DNA of 64,000 nucleotides from Gammaproteobacteria bacterium (GCA_030425195.1 JAUIAV010000004.1:1-64000); one strand, 5' to 3'. Shown: positions 26,510 through 35,720, counted from the first letter of the stretch. The notes: generated from the sequence alone by a model not told the origin. Program-made: numbers and translations.

Positions 26510-27310
26510 ATGGAGATCCTCCCCAGTCATGACGCGGCAGTGCGTGCCGGTTTCTTCGCGGTGCTGCTGGCACTCCTCGTGCTCGGCGAGCTGCTGGCGC
26601 CGCGCCGGGCACTCCTGCTCACGCGGGGGAGCCGCTGGCTGCCCAATCTCGGCGTGGGCGCGCTCAATATCGCGATTCTGAAACTCGGGCTGCCCGTGCT
26701 GGGAATCGGCCTCGCGGCAATCGCCGAATCAGAAGGCTGGGGACTGTTTCATGTCCTGGAAGTACCCGGGGCGTTGAGCCTGCCGCTGGCCGTCATCGCG
26801 CTGGATCTGACCATCTGGGTCCAGCACCGGCTGTTCCACCAGATACCGGCGCTGTGGCGCCTGCATCGGATGCATCACACGGATCCCGATTTCGACGTCA
26901 CCACAGCAGTGCGCTTTCATCCCTTCGAGGCCATTCTGTCCATGCTGATCAAGTCAGCCGTGATCCTCCTGCTCGGTGTCAGCCCCCTCGCCTTCCTGAC
27001 CTTCGAGGTGCTGCTGTCGAGCACTTCCCTGTTCAATCACGCCAATCTGAAGCTGCCGGACCGGTTCGATCGCTTTCTCCGCTGGTTCCTCGTCACGCCC
27101 GACATGCACCGGGTGCATCACTCCGTGCTGCGTCATGAGCAGAACAGCAACTTCGGCTTCAATCTGCCCTGGTGGGACAGGCTCTTCGGCACCTACATTA
27201 ATCAGCCGAGGCAGGGTCACCAACGCATGACCATCGGCACCGGCGATCTCGGCACCGCGTCCGATCAGCACCTGAGCAGCCTGCTCGCGCAACCGTTTCG
27301 AACCGCCTGA
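26510..27310 (+). CDS. Sterol desaturase / fatty acid hydroxylase family membrane protein
   Basis: 266 aa with several membrane segments. The di-iron His boxes are intact: H-R-L-F-H, then H-R-M-H-H (about 118-122), F-N-H-A-N, and H-R-V-H-H followed by ENSNFG-like EQNSNFGFNLPWWDRLFGTY. This family inserts oxygen or double bonds into lipids. The substrate (fatty acid, sterol, carotenoid) cannot be told. It ends 17 bp before the peptidase gene. Confidence 0.88.
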   Translation: MEILPSHDAAVRAGFFAVLLALLVLGELLAPRRALLLTRGSRWLPNLGVGALNIAILKLGLPVLGIGLAAIAESEGWGLFHVLEVPGALSLPLAVIALDLTIWVQHRLFHQIPALWRLHRMHHTDPDFDVTTAVRFHPFEAILSMLIKSAVILLLGVSPLAFLTFEVLLSSTSLFNHANLKLPDRFDRFLRWFLVTPDMHRVHHSVLRHEQNSNFGFNLPWWDRLFGTYINQPRQGHQRMTIGTGDLGTASDQHLSSLLAQPFRTA

Positions 27311-27327
27311 TTTTCCCCGGAGAGCTC

Positions 27328-28641
27328 ATGAAGATACTCGCCATTGCCCTGTGTTCCGCTGCCGCACTGGCTTCCGGTACGGCACGGGCGGACCCCACCA
27401 TGCCCCTGATTCTCGACATGGAGCGCCGGGCTGAAGTGATCGATGCCTGGCTGGCGAGGCGTGTCGAAATTCTGCTCCCGGAGCTCATGCGCGAATCCGG
27501 CATCGACACCTGGCTCATCATCGGCCGCGAGTACAACGAGGACCCGGTGCTGAAAACGATGATTCCGGCCACCTGGCTCTCCGCCCGTCGAAGGACCATG
27601 CTGCTGATCCACGACCCCGGTCGCGGTCAGTCGCTCGAGACGCTGGCAGTAGCCCGCTACGACGTGGGCAGTGTCTTCAGTCGGGCCTGGGATCCGGAGG
27701 CCGAGCCGGACCAGTGGCGCAGGCTTGCGGAACTCATCAGGGTCCGGAATCCGGCCCGGATCGGCATCAACGTCTCAGAAGACTTCGCGCTCGCCGACGG
27801 GCTCGCCCATACGGAACATGCCCTGCTGCTCGAGAATCTGCCGGAAGCGTACCGGTCCCGGCTGGTCTCAGCAGAACCGCTCGCCATCGGCTGGCTCGAG
27901 ACCCGCATACCCGAGGAGATGATGGTCTATCAGCAGATCTGTGCCATCGCCCACCGCATCATCGACGAAGGCCTATCGGAGGTCGCAGTTCAGCCGGGCA
28001 TCACAACGACCGCAGATCTCGAATGGTGGTTCCGGGAACGGGTACGCGGCCTAAAGCTCACCAGCTGGTTTCATCCTTCCGTCTCCCTGCAGCGGCCGCA
28101 GACGAGCGAGGATGAGGACGACGTCATCCGTCCAGGCGATCTGCTCCACGTGGATTTCGGCATCACCTACCTCCGGCTCAACACGGATACCCAGCAACAC
28201 GCTTATGTGCTGAAGCCCGGCGAATCCTCGGCACCCGATGCTCTGCGGGAAGCCATGGCCACCGGCAATCGGCTTCAGGACATCCTCACCGGAAACTTCG
28301 TCACCGGCCGGACGGGCAACGAGATCCTTGCGGCCACCCGACGGCAGGCGGAGGCCGTCGGAATCGAGCCATCCATCTACACCCACCCCATCGGCTATCA
28401 CGGCCACGCGGCCGGTCCCACCATCGGCCTCTGGGATCAGCAGGACGGCGTACCCGGCAAAGGGGACTATCGCCTGAGGCCGGACACCGCCCATTCCATC
28501 GAGCTCGCAGCCATCCTCGAACTGCCGGGCTGGTCCGGTCCCATGCGTATCAAGCTGGAGGAAGACGCCTTCTTCGATGGCGAGACGGTGCGATACATCG
28601 ACGGCCGACAGACCGAGCTGCACCTGATTCCGCGCCAGTAG
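27328..28641 (+). CDS. Exported M24-family metallopeptidase (Xaa-Pro aminopeptidase-like)
   Basis: 437 aa. The signal peptide ends in GTARA. The N-terminal creatinase-like domain has G-I-D-T-W-L-I-I-G-R-E-Y. The C-terminal pita-bread domain carries metal ligands: Asp in L-H-V-D-F-G-I, a second Asp in R-L-N-T-D, His in Y-H-G-H, then E-L-A and a final Glu (KLEEDAFF). It probably trims X-Pro peptides in the periplasm. RBS GGAGAG just before ATG 27328. It is followed within 6 bp by the phosphotransferase gene. Confidence 0.86.
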   Translation: MKILAIALCSAAALASGTARADPTMPLILDMERRAEVIDAWLARRVEILLPELMRESGIDTWLIIGREYNEDPVLKTMIPATWLSARRRTMLLIHDPGRGQSLETLAVARYDVGSVFSRAWDPEAEPDQWRRLAELIRVRNPARIGINVSEDFALADGLAHTEHALLLENLPEAYRSRLVSAEPLAIGWLETRIPEEMMVYQQICAIAHRIIDEGLSEVAVQPGITTTADLEWWFRERVRGLKLTSWFHPSVSLQRPQTSEDEDDVIRPGDLLHVDFGITYLRLNTDTQQHAYVLKPGESSAPDALREAMATGNRLQDILTGNFVTGRTGNEILAATRRQAEAVGIEPSIYTHPIGYHGHAAGPTIGLWDQQDGVPGKGDYRLRPDTAHSIELAAILELPGWSGPMRIKLEEDAFFDGETVRYIDGRQTELHLIPRQ

Positions 28642-28647
28642 CCGGAC

Positions 28648-29586
28648 ATGGACGGACGCCTGCACCAGGATGAACTGAACGTCCACACGGGGCTGGTCCG
28701 GCGTCTGGTCGATGCACAGTTTCCTGAGTATGTCAGCCGCCCGCTGGATCCGCTCGCCGCCACCGGATCCAGCAACCGGCTGTTCCGCCTCGGTGATGAT
28801 CTGCTGGTACGCCTGCCGAGACAGCCCGGCGGTGGCGTCACTGTGGACAAGGAAGCACGGTGGACCGCCCGGGTTGGCCGCCACCTGCCCGTTGCCGTGC
28901 CTGAGATTCTGGCGATCGGAGCTCCGGCGTTCGAATACCCCGAGCGGTGGTCAATCGTCCGCTGGATGGACGGGGAGCTGCCCCCGGCTTGCGGGCCTGA
29001 CGCAGAGGCGGACCCGGCACGCAGGATGCTGGCGGCGGAACTCGCGGAAGTCATCCTGGCTCTGCGGAACATACCCGTGCCGGACGCGGCAGATGCGGAT
29101 CCGATGCTGAAATCCTACCGCGGGCGTCCGCTGATCGAGTTCGATGGAGCCTTCCGGCGCGTGGTGGAGCGCTGCCGGAATCTCGACGGACTCGATCTGG
29201 ATCTGGCGCACGCGCTCCGCGTGTGGTCCGAGGCATTGAAGCTGCCGGACCCGGAACCCGCCTCGACCAGGCAGTGGTTCCATGGCGATCTGGTCGCCGA
29301 AAACCTGCTGCTGAAGAACGGACGACTGACCGCCGTGCTCGATTTCGGAGGACTCTCCATCGGCGATCCCACCATCGACCTGCATGGCGCCTGGGAACTG
29401 TTCGATCCACCCGCGCTGAAGCACTTCCGCGACACCATGGGGGTGAGCGAAACCGATTGGCTGAGGGGCCGGGCCTGGGCGCTCGGCATCGCCCTCATGT
29501 GCTTCAGCTACTACTGGCAGACGATGCCGGACCGGTGCCGTGACCGGCTGGCCATGGCGCGCGCCGCCCTTGCGGATACAGCCTGA
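28648..29586 (+). CDS. Aminoglycoside phosphotransferase-family kinase
   Basis: 312 aa with an APH/choline-kinase fold. Motifs: ATGSSNRLFRLGDDLLVRLPR (nucleotide loop and Lys/Arg strand), the Brenner motif W-F-H-G-D-L-V-A-E-N-L-L near 210, and V-L-D-F-G-G-L-S-I-G-D-P (DFG equivalent). Such chromosomal members phosphorylate small molecules (macrolides, homoserine, sugars). The name does not imply resistance. Substrate unknown. Probably co-transcribed with the upstream peptidase. Confidence 0.85.
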   Translation: MDGRLHQDELNVHTGLVRRLVDAQFPEYVSRPLDPLAATGSSNRLFRLGDDLLVRLPRQPGGGVTVDKEARWTARVGRHLPVAVPEILAIGAPAFEYPERWSIVRWMDGELPPACGPDAEADPARRMLAAELAEVILALRNIPVPDAADADPMLKSYRGRPLIEFDGAFRRVVERCRNLDGLDLDLAHALRVWSEALKLPDPEPASTRQWFHGDLVAENLLLKNGRLTAVLDFGGLSIGDPTIDLHGAWELFDPPALKHFRDTMGVSETDWLRGRAWALGIALMCFSYYWQTMPDRCRDRLAMARAALADTA

Positions 29587-29637
29587 CGCGGGCACCCCAC
29601 CGGGTTAGACTTCACAAACGTCCGAACGGAGACCGGC

Positions 29638-30015
29638 ATGTCCGTCTGGCTCGCCAAACTGATGGGGCCCATCATCCTGCTGCTGGCGCTCTCCATGATC
29701 TGGAATCCCAGAGGTCTCCTCGAGATATCCCGCCAGTTCATCGTGGACAGACCACTCATTCTCATCAGTGGGGTTCTGGCGACCCTGGCCGGACTCTCCA
29801 TCGTCAACCTGCACAACGTCTGGTTGTGGAGCTGGGAGGTAGTGATCACACTGTTCGGCTGGGCACTTCTGATCGGTGGAAGTCTCAGGGTGCTGGCACC
29901 CGGCCTGGTCGGCGACCTCGGCGAAGAGATGCTGAAGTGGGAGGGTGTGACACGTTGGGTGGGATGTCTGTGGGCGCTGATCGGTGCTTACCTGACCTGG
30001 AACGGCTATCTGTAA
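29638..30015 (+). CDS. Small integral membrane protein, four helices
   Basis: 125 aa with four hydrophobic segments (about 5-22, 40-58, 64-84 and 103-122). The start is ATG 29638 with GGAG upstream. Motifs such as G-L-S-I-V-N-L-H-N-V-W between helices 2 and 3 look conserved, but I recognise no named family. Monocistronic, followed by tRNA-Arg on the other strand. Confidence 0.65.
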   Translation: MSVWLAKLMGPIILLLALSMIWNPRGLLEISRQFIVDRPLILISGVLATLAGLSIVNLHNVWLWSWEVVITLFGWALLIGGSLRVLAPGLVGDLGEEMLKWEGVTRWVGCLWALIGAYLTWNGYL

Positions 30016-30045
30016 GCCATCTAACCGGTGCGGACCATCAGGAAC

Positions 30046-30123
30046 TGGCGCACCCGGTAGGATTCGAACCTACGACCCCCGGTTTCGTAGACCGGTGCTC
30101 TAATCCAACTGAGCTACGGGTGC
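30046..30123 (-). tRNA. tRNA-Arg (anticodon ACG)
   Basis: Minus-strand cloverleaf. Acceptor GCACCCG pairs with CGGGTGC. The anticodon arm CCGGT-CTACGAA-ACCGG gives ACG (wobble-edited to ICG, reading CGU/CGC/CGA). T loop TTCGAAT. CCA is encoded at 30046-30048. Confidence 0.95.
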
Positions 30124-30234
30124 GTGAAGGCGGAACGTCAGGCGTTCCGTGAAGGCGCGCTATTATCTGGATCGCACCCTGGCCCGTCAAGGAAGTGCAT
30201 TCCGCTGACGGCGCGAGGCGATTACAATGCGCCC

Positions 30235-30429
30235 ATGAGCGAAGAATTTCCCCAACCTGCTGAAAACTCTCAGGAAACACCCCGCTACGAGACCGACGAG
30301 TTCGCCGAGAAGCGCTTCCGCGGCTGGCGCCTGATCGGCTTCATCTTCGGCGTGGTTCTCGTGCTCGCCATCATCAGTTTTCTCGTCGACTGGGCCGTGA
30401 TCGGTCCTCTCGAAGGCCGCGTTTTCTAG
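30235..30429 (+). CDS. Small single-pass membrane protein
   Basis: 64 aa from ATG 30235. A Glu/Pro-rich N-terminal 25 residues, a short basic stretch (EKRFRGWR), and one membrane helix (LIGFIFGVVLVLAIISFLV). No family recognised. It lies between tRNA-Arg and the convergent PQQ dehydrogenase. The start is chosen because upstream in-frame sequence overlaps the tRNA. Confidence 0.55.
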   Translation: MSEEFPQPAENSQETPRYETDEFAEKRFRGWRLIGFIFGVVLVLAIISFLVDWAVIGPLEGRVF

Positions 30430-30447
30430 ATCCGATGATCCGCAGCC

Positions 30448-32337
30448 TCAGTCCGGAAGACTGAGCGCAACCAGCCGCGCGCCGTCCGCGTAGCCCGTGG
30501 CCAGCACGATGTACTGCTTACCGCCGGACAGATAGGTCATGGGCGCACCCGTGGCGGGTCCGGGCAGTGGCACCTCGGCAATCGTTTCTCCACTGGATTT
30601 GTCGAACACCTGGAGGCGCCAGGTCGCCTCTTCACGCCCGCCTTCCGGCACGAACAGGAGCGTCTTCGTGAGAAGCGGTCCCTGCGGCATGTTGCCGCCC
30701 ACCGGGCCGGGGTCGTCAAAGCCTTTGTCGATTATCGTCTGACGCAGACCGTCACCGAAGGGCACCACCCACCTGTGGTCTCCGGTGTTGAGATCGATGG
30801 CCGTGATCCTCGAGAACGGGGGCCGGGTGAGCGGCAACCCCCTCGGACCCTGCAGACCGCCGAGGCCGCGTGCCCTGACGTAGTCGAACTCGGTCTTCTC
30901 GGGATCTCCTTTCGTGAGTTTCACCGCCATGGGTGAGGTCCGCGACGGTATGTAGATCATGCCGGTCTCCGGGTCCACCGCCGCACCGGTCCAGTTCGCG
31001 CCGCCGGCCCAGCCCGGCAGATTGATGGTCCCTTTCAGGGAAGGCGGCGTGAACAGCGGCCCGTGCTCGTACTCGCGCACGATGTCCCAGGCCTCCGCTT
31101 TCAGCTCTTCCGTAAGATCGATCAGCGTCTCATCGGAGATCCCCTGCAGATCGAACGCGGCGGGACGGGTCGGGAATGGCTGAGTGGGAGACGATCGCTC
31201 ACCGGGCACCGAGCTCTGCGGTACGCGCCGTTCCTCGATGGGCCAGACGGGTTCACCGGTGACCCGGTCGAAAACGTAGATGAAGCCCTGTTTGGACACC
31301 TGTGCGACCGCCCGGACAGGCTTTCCGTCCACCACCACGTCCACCAGGTTCGGCGCTGCCGGCAGGTCATAGTCCCAGAGCCCGTGATGCACCATCTGAA
31401 AGTGCCAGACCCGCTCCCCCGTTCCGGCATCCACACAGACCAGGCTTTCGGCATAGAGGTTGTCGCCGGGCCGGTGTCCGCCGTACCAGTCGTTGGTCGG
31501 CGTACCGGTGGGCAGATAAACGTAGCCGAGTTCCGGATCCGCGCTCATCAGCGTCCAGACATTCGAATTGCCCGAGTACACCCAGGCATCGCCCTCCCAG
31601 GTCTCGACGCCGGCCTCGCCCTTCTGAGGAATGGTGTGAAACATCCACCGCTGCTCGCCGGACTCGATGTCGAAGCCGCGAACGTGCCCCGGCGGCATCT
31701 GCAGCGTGCGCGGTCCGTCCCAGATCGATGAACCCACCACCACCGTGCCGCCGACCACCATGGGTGCCGACATCACCGAATACTGCCGGCGGTCCACTTC
31801 CCGCCCGAGACCGACGGTCAGATCCACCACACCGTTCTCGCCGAAAGCGGGATCCGGGCGACCGGAATCCGCATCCAGGCTCCACAGCCGTGCATCGTTC
31901 GTCGGCATGAGCACCCGACGCCTGCCGCCGCTGGCGTAGTACCCCACGCCTCGATGGTTGAAGCCGAGATTCGTCGGCCGGCCCTGGCGGTAGGATTCCG
32001 TATCAAAAAGCCACTTCTGGGCACCGGAGCGGGGATCGAGTGCGGCCACATGACCGAGCGAGGTGCTGATGTAGAGCGCATCGCCCACCTTGATCGGCGT
32101 GGACTTGAAGCCGATGGGGGTGAGCTTGCGGTCCTGCCGGACCATGGCGTTGTCCGGCGACTCCCAGACCCATGCCACCTGGAGCCGGTGCACATTGCCC
32201 GCATGAATCTGATCGAGAGGCGCGTACTTGGTCGAGCCCGGATCGTTACCGTAGCTCGGCCAGTCGGTCGCCTGCACCGATGGCTGCAGCCCGGCGGTCA
32301 GGAGCAGCGCGAGCATCCATCTGCGGGCGGAGTTCAC
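30448..32337 (-). CDS. PQQ-dependent dehydrogenase (quinoprotein, eight-bladed propeller)
   Basis: 629 aa from GTG 32337; a TTG at 32388 would add 17 residues before the signal peptide. A Sec signal (RRWMLALLLTAG to VQA) is followed by DWPSYGNDPGSTKYAPLDQI, the standard N-terminus of PQQ glucose/alcohol dehydrogenases. Blade motifs include TPIKVGDALYISTSLGHVAALD and LVCVDAGTGERVWHFQ. There is no C-terminal cytochrome and no N-terminal membrane domain, so it should be a soluble periplasmic enzyme. Substrate (sugar or alcohol) not determinable. Confidence 0.87.
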   Translation of the reverse strand: MNSARRWMLALLLTAGLQPSVQATDWPSYGNDPGSTKYAPLDQIHAGNVHRLQVAWVWESPDNAMVRQDRKLTPIGFKSTPIKVGDALYISTSLGHVAALDPRSGAQKWLFDTESYRQGRPTNLGFNHRGVGYYASGGRRRVLMPTNDARLWSLDADSGRPDPAFGENGVVDLTVGLGREVDRRQYSVMSAPMVVGGTVVVGSSIWDGPRTLQMPPGHVRGFDIESGEQRWMFHTIPQKGEAGVETWEGDAWVYSGNSNVWTLMSADPELGYVYLPTGTPTNDWYGGHRPGDNLYAESLVCVDAGTGERVWHFQMVHHGLWDYDLPAAPNLVDVVVDGKPVRAVAQVSKQGFIYVFDRVTGEPVWPIEERRVPQSSVPGERSSPTQPFPTRPAAFDLQGISDETLIDLTEELKAEAWDIVREYEHGPLFTPPSLKGTINLPGWAGGANWTGAAVDPETGMIYIPSRTSPMAVKLTKGDPEKTEFDYVRARGLGGLQGPRGLPLTRPPFSRITAIDLNTGDHRWVVPFGDGLRQTIIDKGFDDPGPVGGNMPQGPLLTKTLLFVPEGGREEATWRLQVFDKSSGETIAEVPLPGPATGAPMTYLSGGKQYIVLATGYADGARLVALSLPD

Positions 32338-32456
32338 CCTGTCGGCAAAGCCCTCAGTCTCAGAACCGAACGAAAGATGCTCGATCAAGCCCCATCCCCT
32401 CTACACCGAATGCGTGCGCCATTCTTCCGGTTGAAGGGCGACGCGTCCAGTGGGGA

Positions 32457-33689
32457 TCAGGCGAGAGCCGTGAGCTCCGCGAACTGCAATTCGTTCAGAG
32501 GCGCGCCCATATAAAAACCCTGCCCCACGTCGCAGCCGGCTTCGGCCAGAAAGAGAAAGGTCTCGGCGTCTTCCACGCCATCCGCCGTCACCGTCTTGTG
32601 GAAGCGGTGCGCGAGATCGATGATGGCCGCCGTCATCTGCCGGTCCTGTTCGTCCTCGACCAGATTGGTGATGAACGATCGATCGATCTTGATCTCGTCA
32701 ACGGGCAGGTCCCGAAGCTTCTCGAGTGAAGCACTGCCGCGGCCGAACTCATCCATCACCACCGAGACACCCAGCGCGTGCAGCTCTTCCAGCGCCCCGA
32801 TGGTATGTGCATCGTCGAATCGGGATTCCCGGACCTCCAGCGAGAGACGGCCTTCGGGCACGCCCCAGATGGAGAGCTCGCTGCGCAGCGCGTTGAAGAA
32901 CTCCGGATGCTGAAGCACCCGTCCATCCACGCTGATGGCAATGGGCACCGCGGTATTGAAGTTTTCCATCTCGCGGATGGCCCGGCGCAGACTGTAGAGC
33001 GTCAGATCCCAGAGTTTGGTCTCGTTGAGCACCGGCATGAAATCCTGGGGCGGTATGATCTGCCCGCCTTTCCGCCAGCGGACGATGGCCTCCGCGCCGA
33101 CGAGCTCACCGTCTTCGAGCCGGTACTTGGGCTGATAGTCCAGCGAGATCTCGTGGTCCTGCAGCGCCTTGTCGAGCTCGTGGTTGGTCTGCCAGTCGCG
33201 CTGTATCTTGGCGAACGCTTCTTCGGACGAGATCTCGAAGCAGGCGTTCTTCTCCACGGCACGACTGAGCGCCGCTTCGGCAAAGCGGTACAGATCGTCC
33301 ACGTTCATGCCGTCCAGCCGTTCACGCCGACCGTAGTAGACGAGCCCCGCATGGACCTGGAGGCGGACGCTCGTATCGGCGACCGGGAGCGGCTCCTCGA
33401 AAGCGCGCTCGAGCTTCAGACCCGCGAGCAGCACGTGATTGTCATCCATGAGCTGGTCGAACACCACGCAGACCTTGTCGCTTCCGAGCGGAAGGAACTG
33501 ATCCGCTTCGCGCAGCGACGCCGCAACGCGTTCCTGAAAGCACTGCTGCGCCGCGGTGGCCACGCTCAGCCCGTGCTGCCCGGACAGCTCGCCCACGTTC
33601 CGCAGGCTCACGACGGCGAAGGCCGCATTTCCCGTCGTCTGTCTGATCAGTGCCTCCAGATCGGGCACGGCATGTTGCGCTGTGTTCAT
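32457..33689 (-). CDS. EAL domain protein with degenerate GGDEF, probably catalytically altered
   Basis: 410 aa. Residues 1-150 are a shortened GGDEF-like domain with the active-site motif replaced by G-S-D-K-V. Residues about 160-405 are an EAL domain. EAL-motif variants: EAIVRW keeps Glu, the N-L-S region is S-V-D-G, the DDFG motif is D-E-F-G, and A-E-G-V-E is A-D-G-V-E; the IKID lysine and QGFYMG are kept. The loss of Asn and two conserved acidic residues suggests a weak or non-catalytic c-di-GMP binder. It lies 13 bp after the HD-GYP gene, so they are co-transcribed. Confidence 0.85.
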   Translation of the reverse strand: MNTAQHAVPDLEALIRQTTGNAAFAVVSLRNVGELSGQHGLSVATAAQQCFQERVAASLREADQFLPLGSDKVCVVFDQLMDDNHVLLAGLKLERAFEEPLPVADTSVRLQVHAGLVYYGRRERLDGMNVDDLYRFAEAALSRAVEKNACFEISSEEAFAKIQRDWQTNHELDKALQDHEISLDYQPKYRLEDGELVGAEAIVRWRKGGQIIPPQDFMPVLNETKLWDLTLYSLRRAIREMENFNTAVPIAISVDGRVLQHPEFFNALRSELSIWGVPEGRLSLEVRESRFDDAHTIGALEELHALGVSVVMDEFGRGSASLEKLRDLPVDEIKIDRSFITNLVEDEQDRQMTAAIIDLAHRFHKTVTADGVEDAETFLFLAEAGCDVGQGFYMGAPLNELQFAELTALA

Positions 33690-33702
33690 CCCTAATCCGA
33701 TC

Positions 33703-34974
33703 TCAGAGAAAGTACTTGGCGGGATCGATGCCGAAGGCGTTCTTCGGCAGCTCCTTGGTGATCCACCAGCTCAGGGTGGCGTTCTCTTCCGTGTCCTGCG
33801 AGGCCAGATCCACCACCACCAGGTGTGAGCGCGGCTGTTTCTGCGCATCCAGGAGCAGAATGATTTTCGGTTTCAGCCGCCGACTGCCATGCTGCGCCAC
33901 TACCACGCCCACCTCGCCGGTGTTGAGCTCGACGATGGCGCCCACGGGAAATACCCCGATGGCCTGAATGAAGTGATCGACGATCTCCCGCTGATAGAGC
34001 ACGTCCGACTGCTTCTGCAGCTCCTGAGCAGCGCCATAGCTCGACCTCGCTTCCGCATAGGGGCGCTCGCTGATCATGGCGTCGTAGCTGTCGACCACGG
34101 CAGCGAGCCGGCCATAGAGCGGAATCTCCGTGCCGACCCGACCGTCCGGATAGCCGGAGCCATCGAACCGCTCGTGATGGGTCTGCACGGCGAGCAGGAC
34201 CTTGTTGTTCTTCATCCCGTTCTCTTCCAGCAGCTTCATCCCTTCGCCGACGTGGCTCTTGAGGATTTCCCACTGATCCGGCGTCGGGGCACCCGGCTGA
34301 ACGAGCAGCTCCGGCGGCAGGTTCACCTTGCCGATGTCGAGCAGCGAACAGGACAGGGCGATGGCATCGATGTCGGGCGGCGGGAAGCCGAGCTGCCGGG
34401 CGAGAATGGCACCCCAGACCGCATTGGAGATGGCGTGGGAGAAGGTGTAGTCATCCAGCGCCCGCATTCTCAAAAGGGCTGCCATGGCCGACTTGTTACG
34501 CATCACGCTCGCGACGAGCGGATTGATGGCCCGCTCGATCTCGTCGATATCGAAACCGCCCGTGGCCTGAAGTTTGCCCACGCAGCCGCGCATGATGTCC
34601 ACCGCGTCTTCCAGCGAGGTCCTGGCCGGTTCGAGCTCCTTGCCGAGCTCCACGCTGTCCTGATACACCCGGGGTTTGCGCGGCTGAATCCGGGTGACGT
34701 TGCTGGCCTCGGGTTCCTCCGGCGTCCTGCGGACCCTGGAGATCACCTGCAGTTTCACGTCCGTGAGGCTGGAATCATACCGGCGTGGATCCACATAGAC
34801 GTAGGCGCATTCCCGGGCCAGGCGATCGATACCCTGGCGGGAACGGATATAGAAACCCTGCACCGGGTAATCGGTGTCTTCCCACTTCTTATCGAGCTGA
34901 GCGACGTACATCCCGATGGTGAGATTGTCGACGGCCGTTTTCTTGAGCCCTGTCAGGCTCGCTTCAGCTTCCAT
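33703..34974 (-). CDS. HD-GYP domain protein with DUF3391, altered HD dyad
   Basis: 423 aa. The N-terminal DUF3391 domain (VDNLTIGMYVAQLDKKWEDTDYP) is followed by an HD-GYP region at about 165-350. The GYP motif H-H-E-R-F-D-G-S-G-Y-P is intact. The HD motif, normally L-H-D-I-G-K, reads S-L-L-D-I-G-K, so the metal-ligand His is a Leu. Other ligands (SHA, SHVGEGM, VVDSYDA) remain. HD-GYP proteins hydrolyse c-di-GMP to GMP; here activity is doubtful. It precedes the EAL gene. Confidence 0.87.
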   Translation of the reverse strand: MEAEASLTGLKKTAVDNLTIGMYVAQLDKKWEDTDYPVQGFYIRSRQGIDRLARECAYVYVDPRRYDSSLTDVKLQVISRVRRTPEEPEASNVTRIQPRKPRVYQDSVELGKELEPARTSLEDAVDIMRGCVGKLQATGGFDIDEIERAINPLVASVMRNKSAMAALLRMRALDDYTFSHAISNAVWGAILARQLGFPPPDIDAIALSCSLLDIGKVNLPPELLVQPGAPTPDQWEILKSHVGEGMKLLEENGMKNNKVLLAVQTHHERFDGSGYPDGRVGTEIPLYGRLAAVVDSYDAMISERPYAEARSSYGAAQELQKQSDVLYQREIVDHFIQAIGVFPVGAIVELNTGEVGVVVAQHGSRRLKPKIILLLDAQKQPRSHLVVVDLASQDTEENATLSWWITKELPKNAFGIDPAKYFL

Positions 34975-35092
34975 GCGGCTTCCGGGGGTAATGACCTAAG
35001 GCCCTGCCAGTGTATGAGATCAGGGTTTGCGGCAATGTTAAGTACTTCCCAGGCAGGCTCGTTTCCCGGGTACATCGGTATCTATCATCAAT

Positions 35093-35107
35093 TTATATGA
35101 CATATAA
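35093..35107. promoter_or_regulatory. 15-bp palindrome upstream of the 35190 gene
   Basis: TTATATG-A-CATATAA, a perfect inverted repeat with 7-bp arms, lies 82 bp before the start codon at 35190 in a short AT-rich patch. It could be an operator overlapping a -10-like element. The regulator is unknown. Confidence 0.35.
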
Positions 35108-35189
35108 GGCCTCTGAAGGCACCGAGCGATGGAAACTTCCGGGTGTGAATCAGTTAGGCTTCCGGCATCTGAGCGTAAGGAGATGCGGC

Positions 35190-35693
35190 ATGAGGACGAC
35201 TCGCACGATCGGCGGTGGCGCCATCGGAACTTTACTGATGGTGCTCCTGGCCATCGTCGTGGCGGGGTTCCTGACCTGGTTCTTCTACTGCCCCTGCGAA
35301 CGCACCTCCGGCGGATACCTGCTCGGCGACACCCCGGAAGGTCCGGTCACCGACTGGTCCTTCGCCAATGACATGGCCCAGGTACCGCTCTGCCAGATCC
35401 AGGTCGATGCCGGCCTTCTGCCCCATTCCATCAATCTCAACTGCATGAGCGATGACGGCGAACTGTTCCTGAGTTGCGCGAGCTGTGACGGCAAGCGATG
35501 GTCCACGGCCGTGCTCGACAATCCCGAAGCCCGGCTGCGTGCAGGCGGCGTGGTCTACCCGGTCCGGGTCACCCGGGTGACCGATCCGGAGACCCTGGAC
35601 CGGGCCTGGGCTGCCCGCGCGGCCAAGCGCGGCCAGCCCACGGACACTCCGCGACAGGACGGCTGGTGGTCCTTCCGGGTCGCGTCGCGCTGA
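35190..35693 (+). CDS. Membrane-anchored split-barrel-like protein, unknown function
   Basis: 167 aa. ATG 35190 has TAAGGAG 8 nt upstream. One N-terminal helix (IGTLLMVLLAIVVAGFLTWFF) anchors a periplasmic domain with C-P-C directly after it and a second pair C-A-S-C near 90. The stretch WSTAVLDNPEARLRAGGVVYPVRV looks like the deazaflavin/FMN split-barrel (DUF385-like) pattern N-P-x-x-x-x-x-x-G. I infer the fold by eye only. Monocistronic. Confidence 0.5.
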   Translation: MRTTRTIGGGAIGTLLMVLLAIVVAGFLTWFFYCPCERTSGGYLLGDTPEGPVTDWSFANDMAQVPLCQIQVDAGLLPHSINLNCMSDDGELFLSCASCDGKRWSTAVLDNPEARLRAGGVVYPVRVTRVTDPETLDRAWAARAAKRGQPTDTPRQDGWWSFRVASR

Positions 35694-35720
35694 TCAGGTC
35701 CGGTCCGGATCGGTGCGGGC

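Noticed and set aside
28648-29586. Antibiotic resistance kinase
   Set aside because: Only the general APH fold is supported; chromosomal context and sequence do not point to an aminoglycoside substrate.
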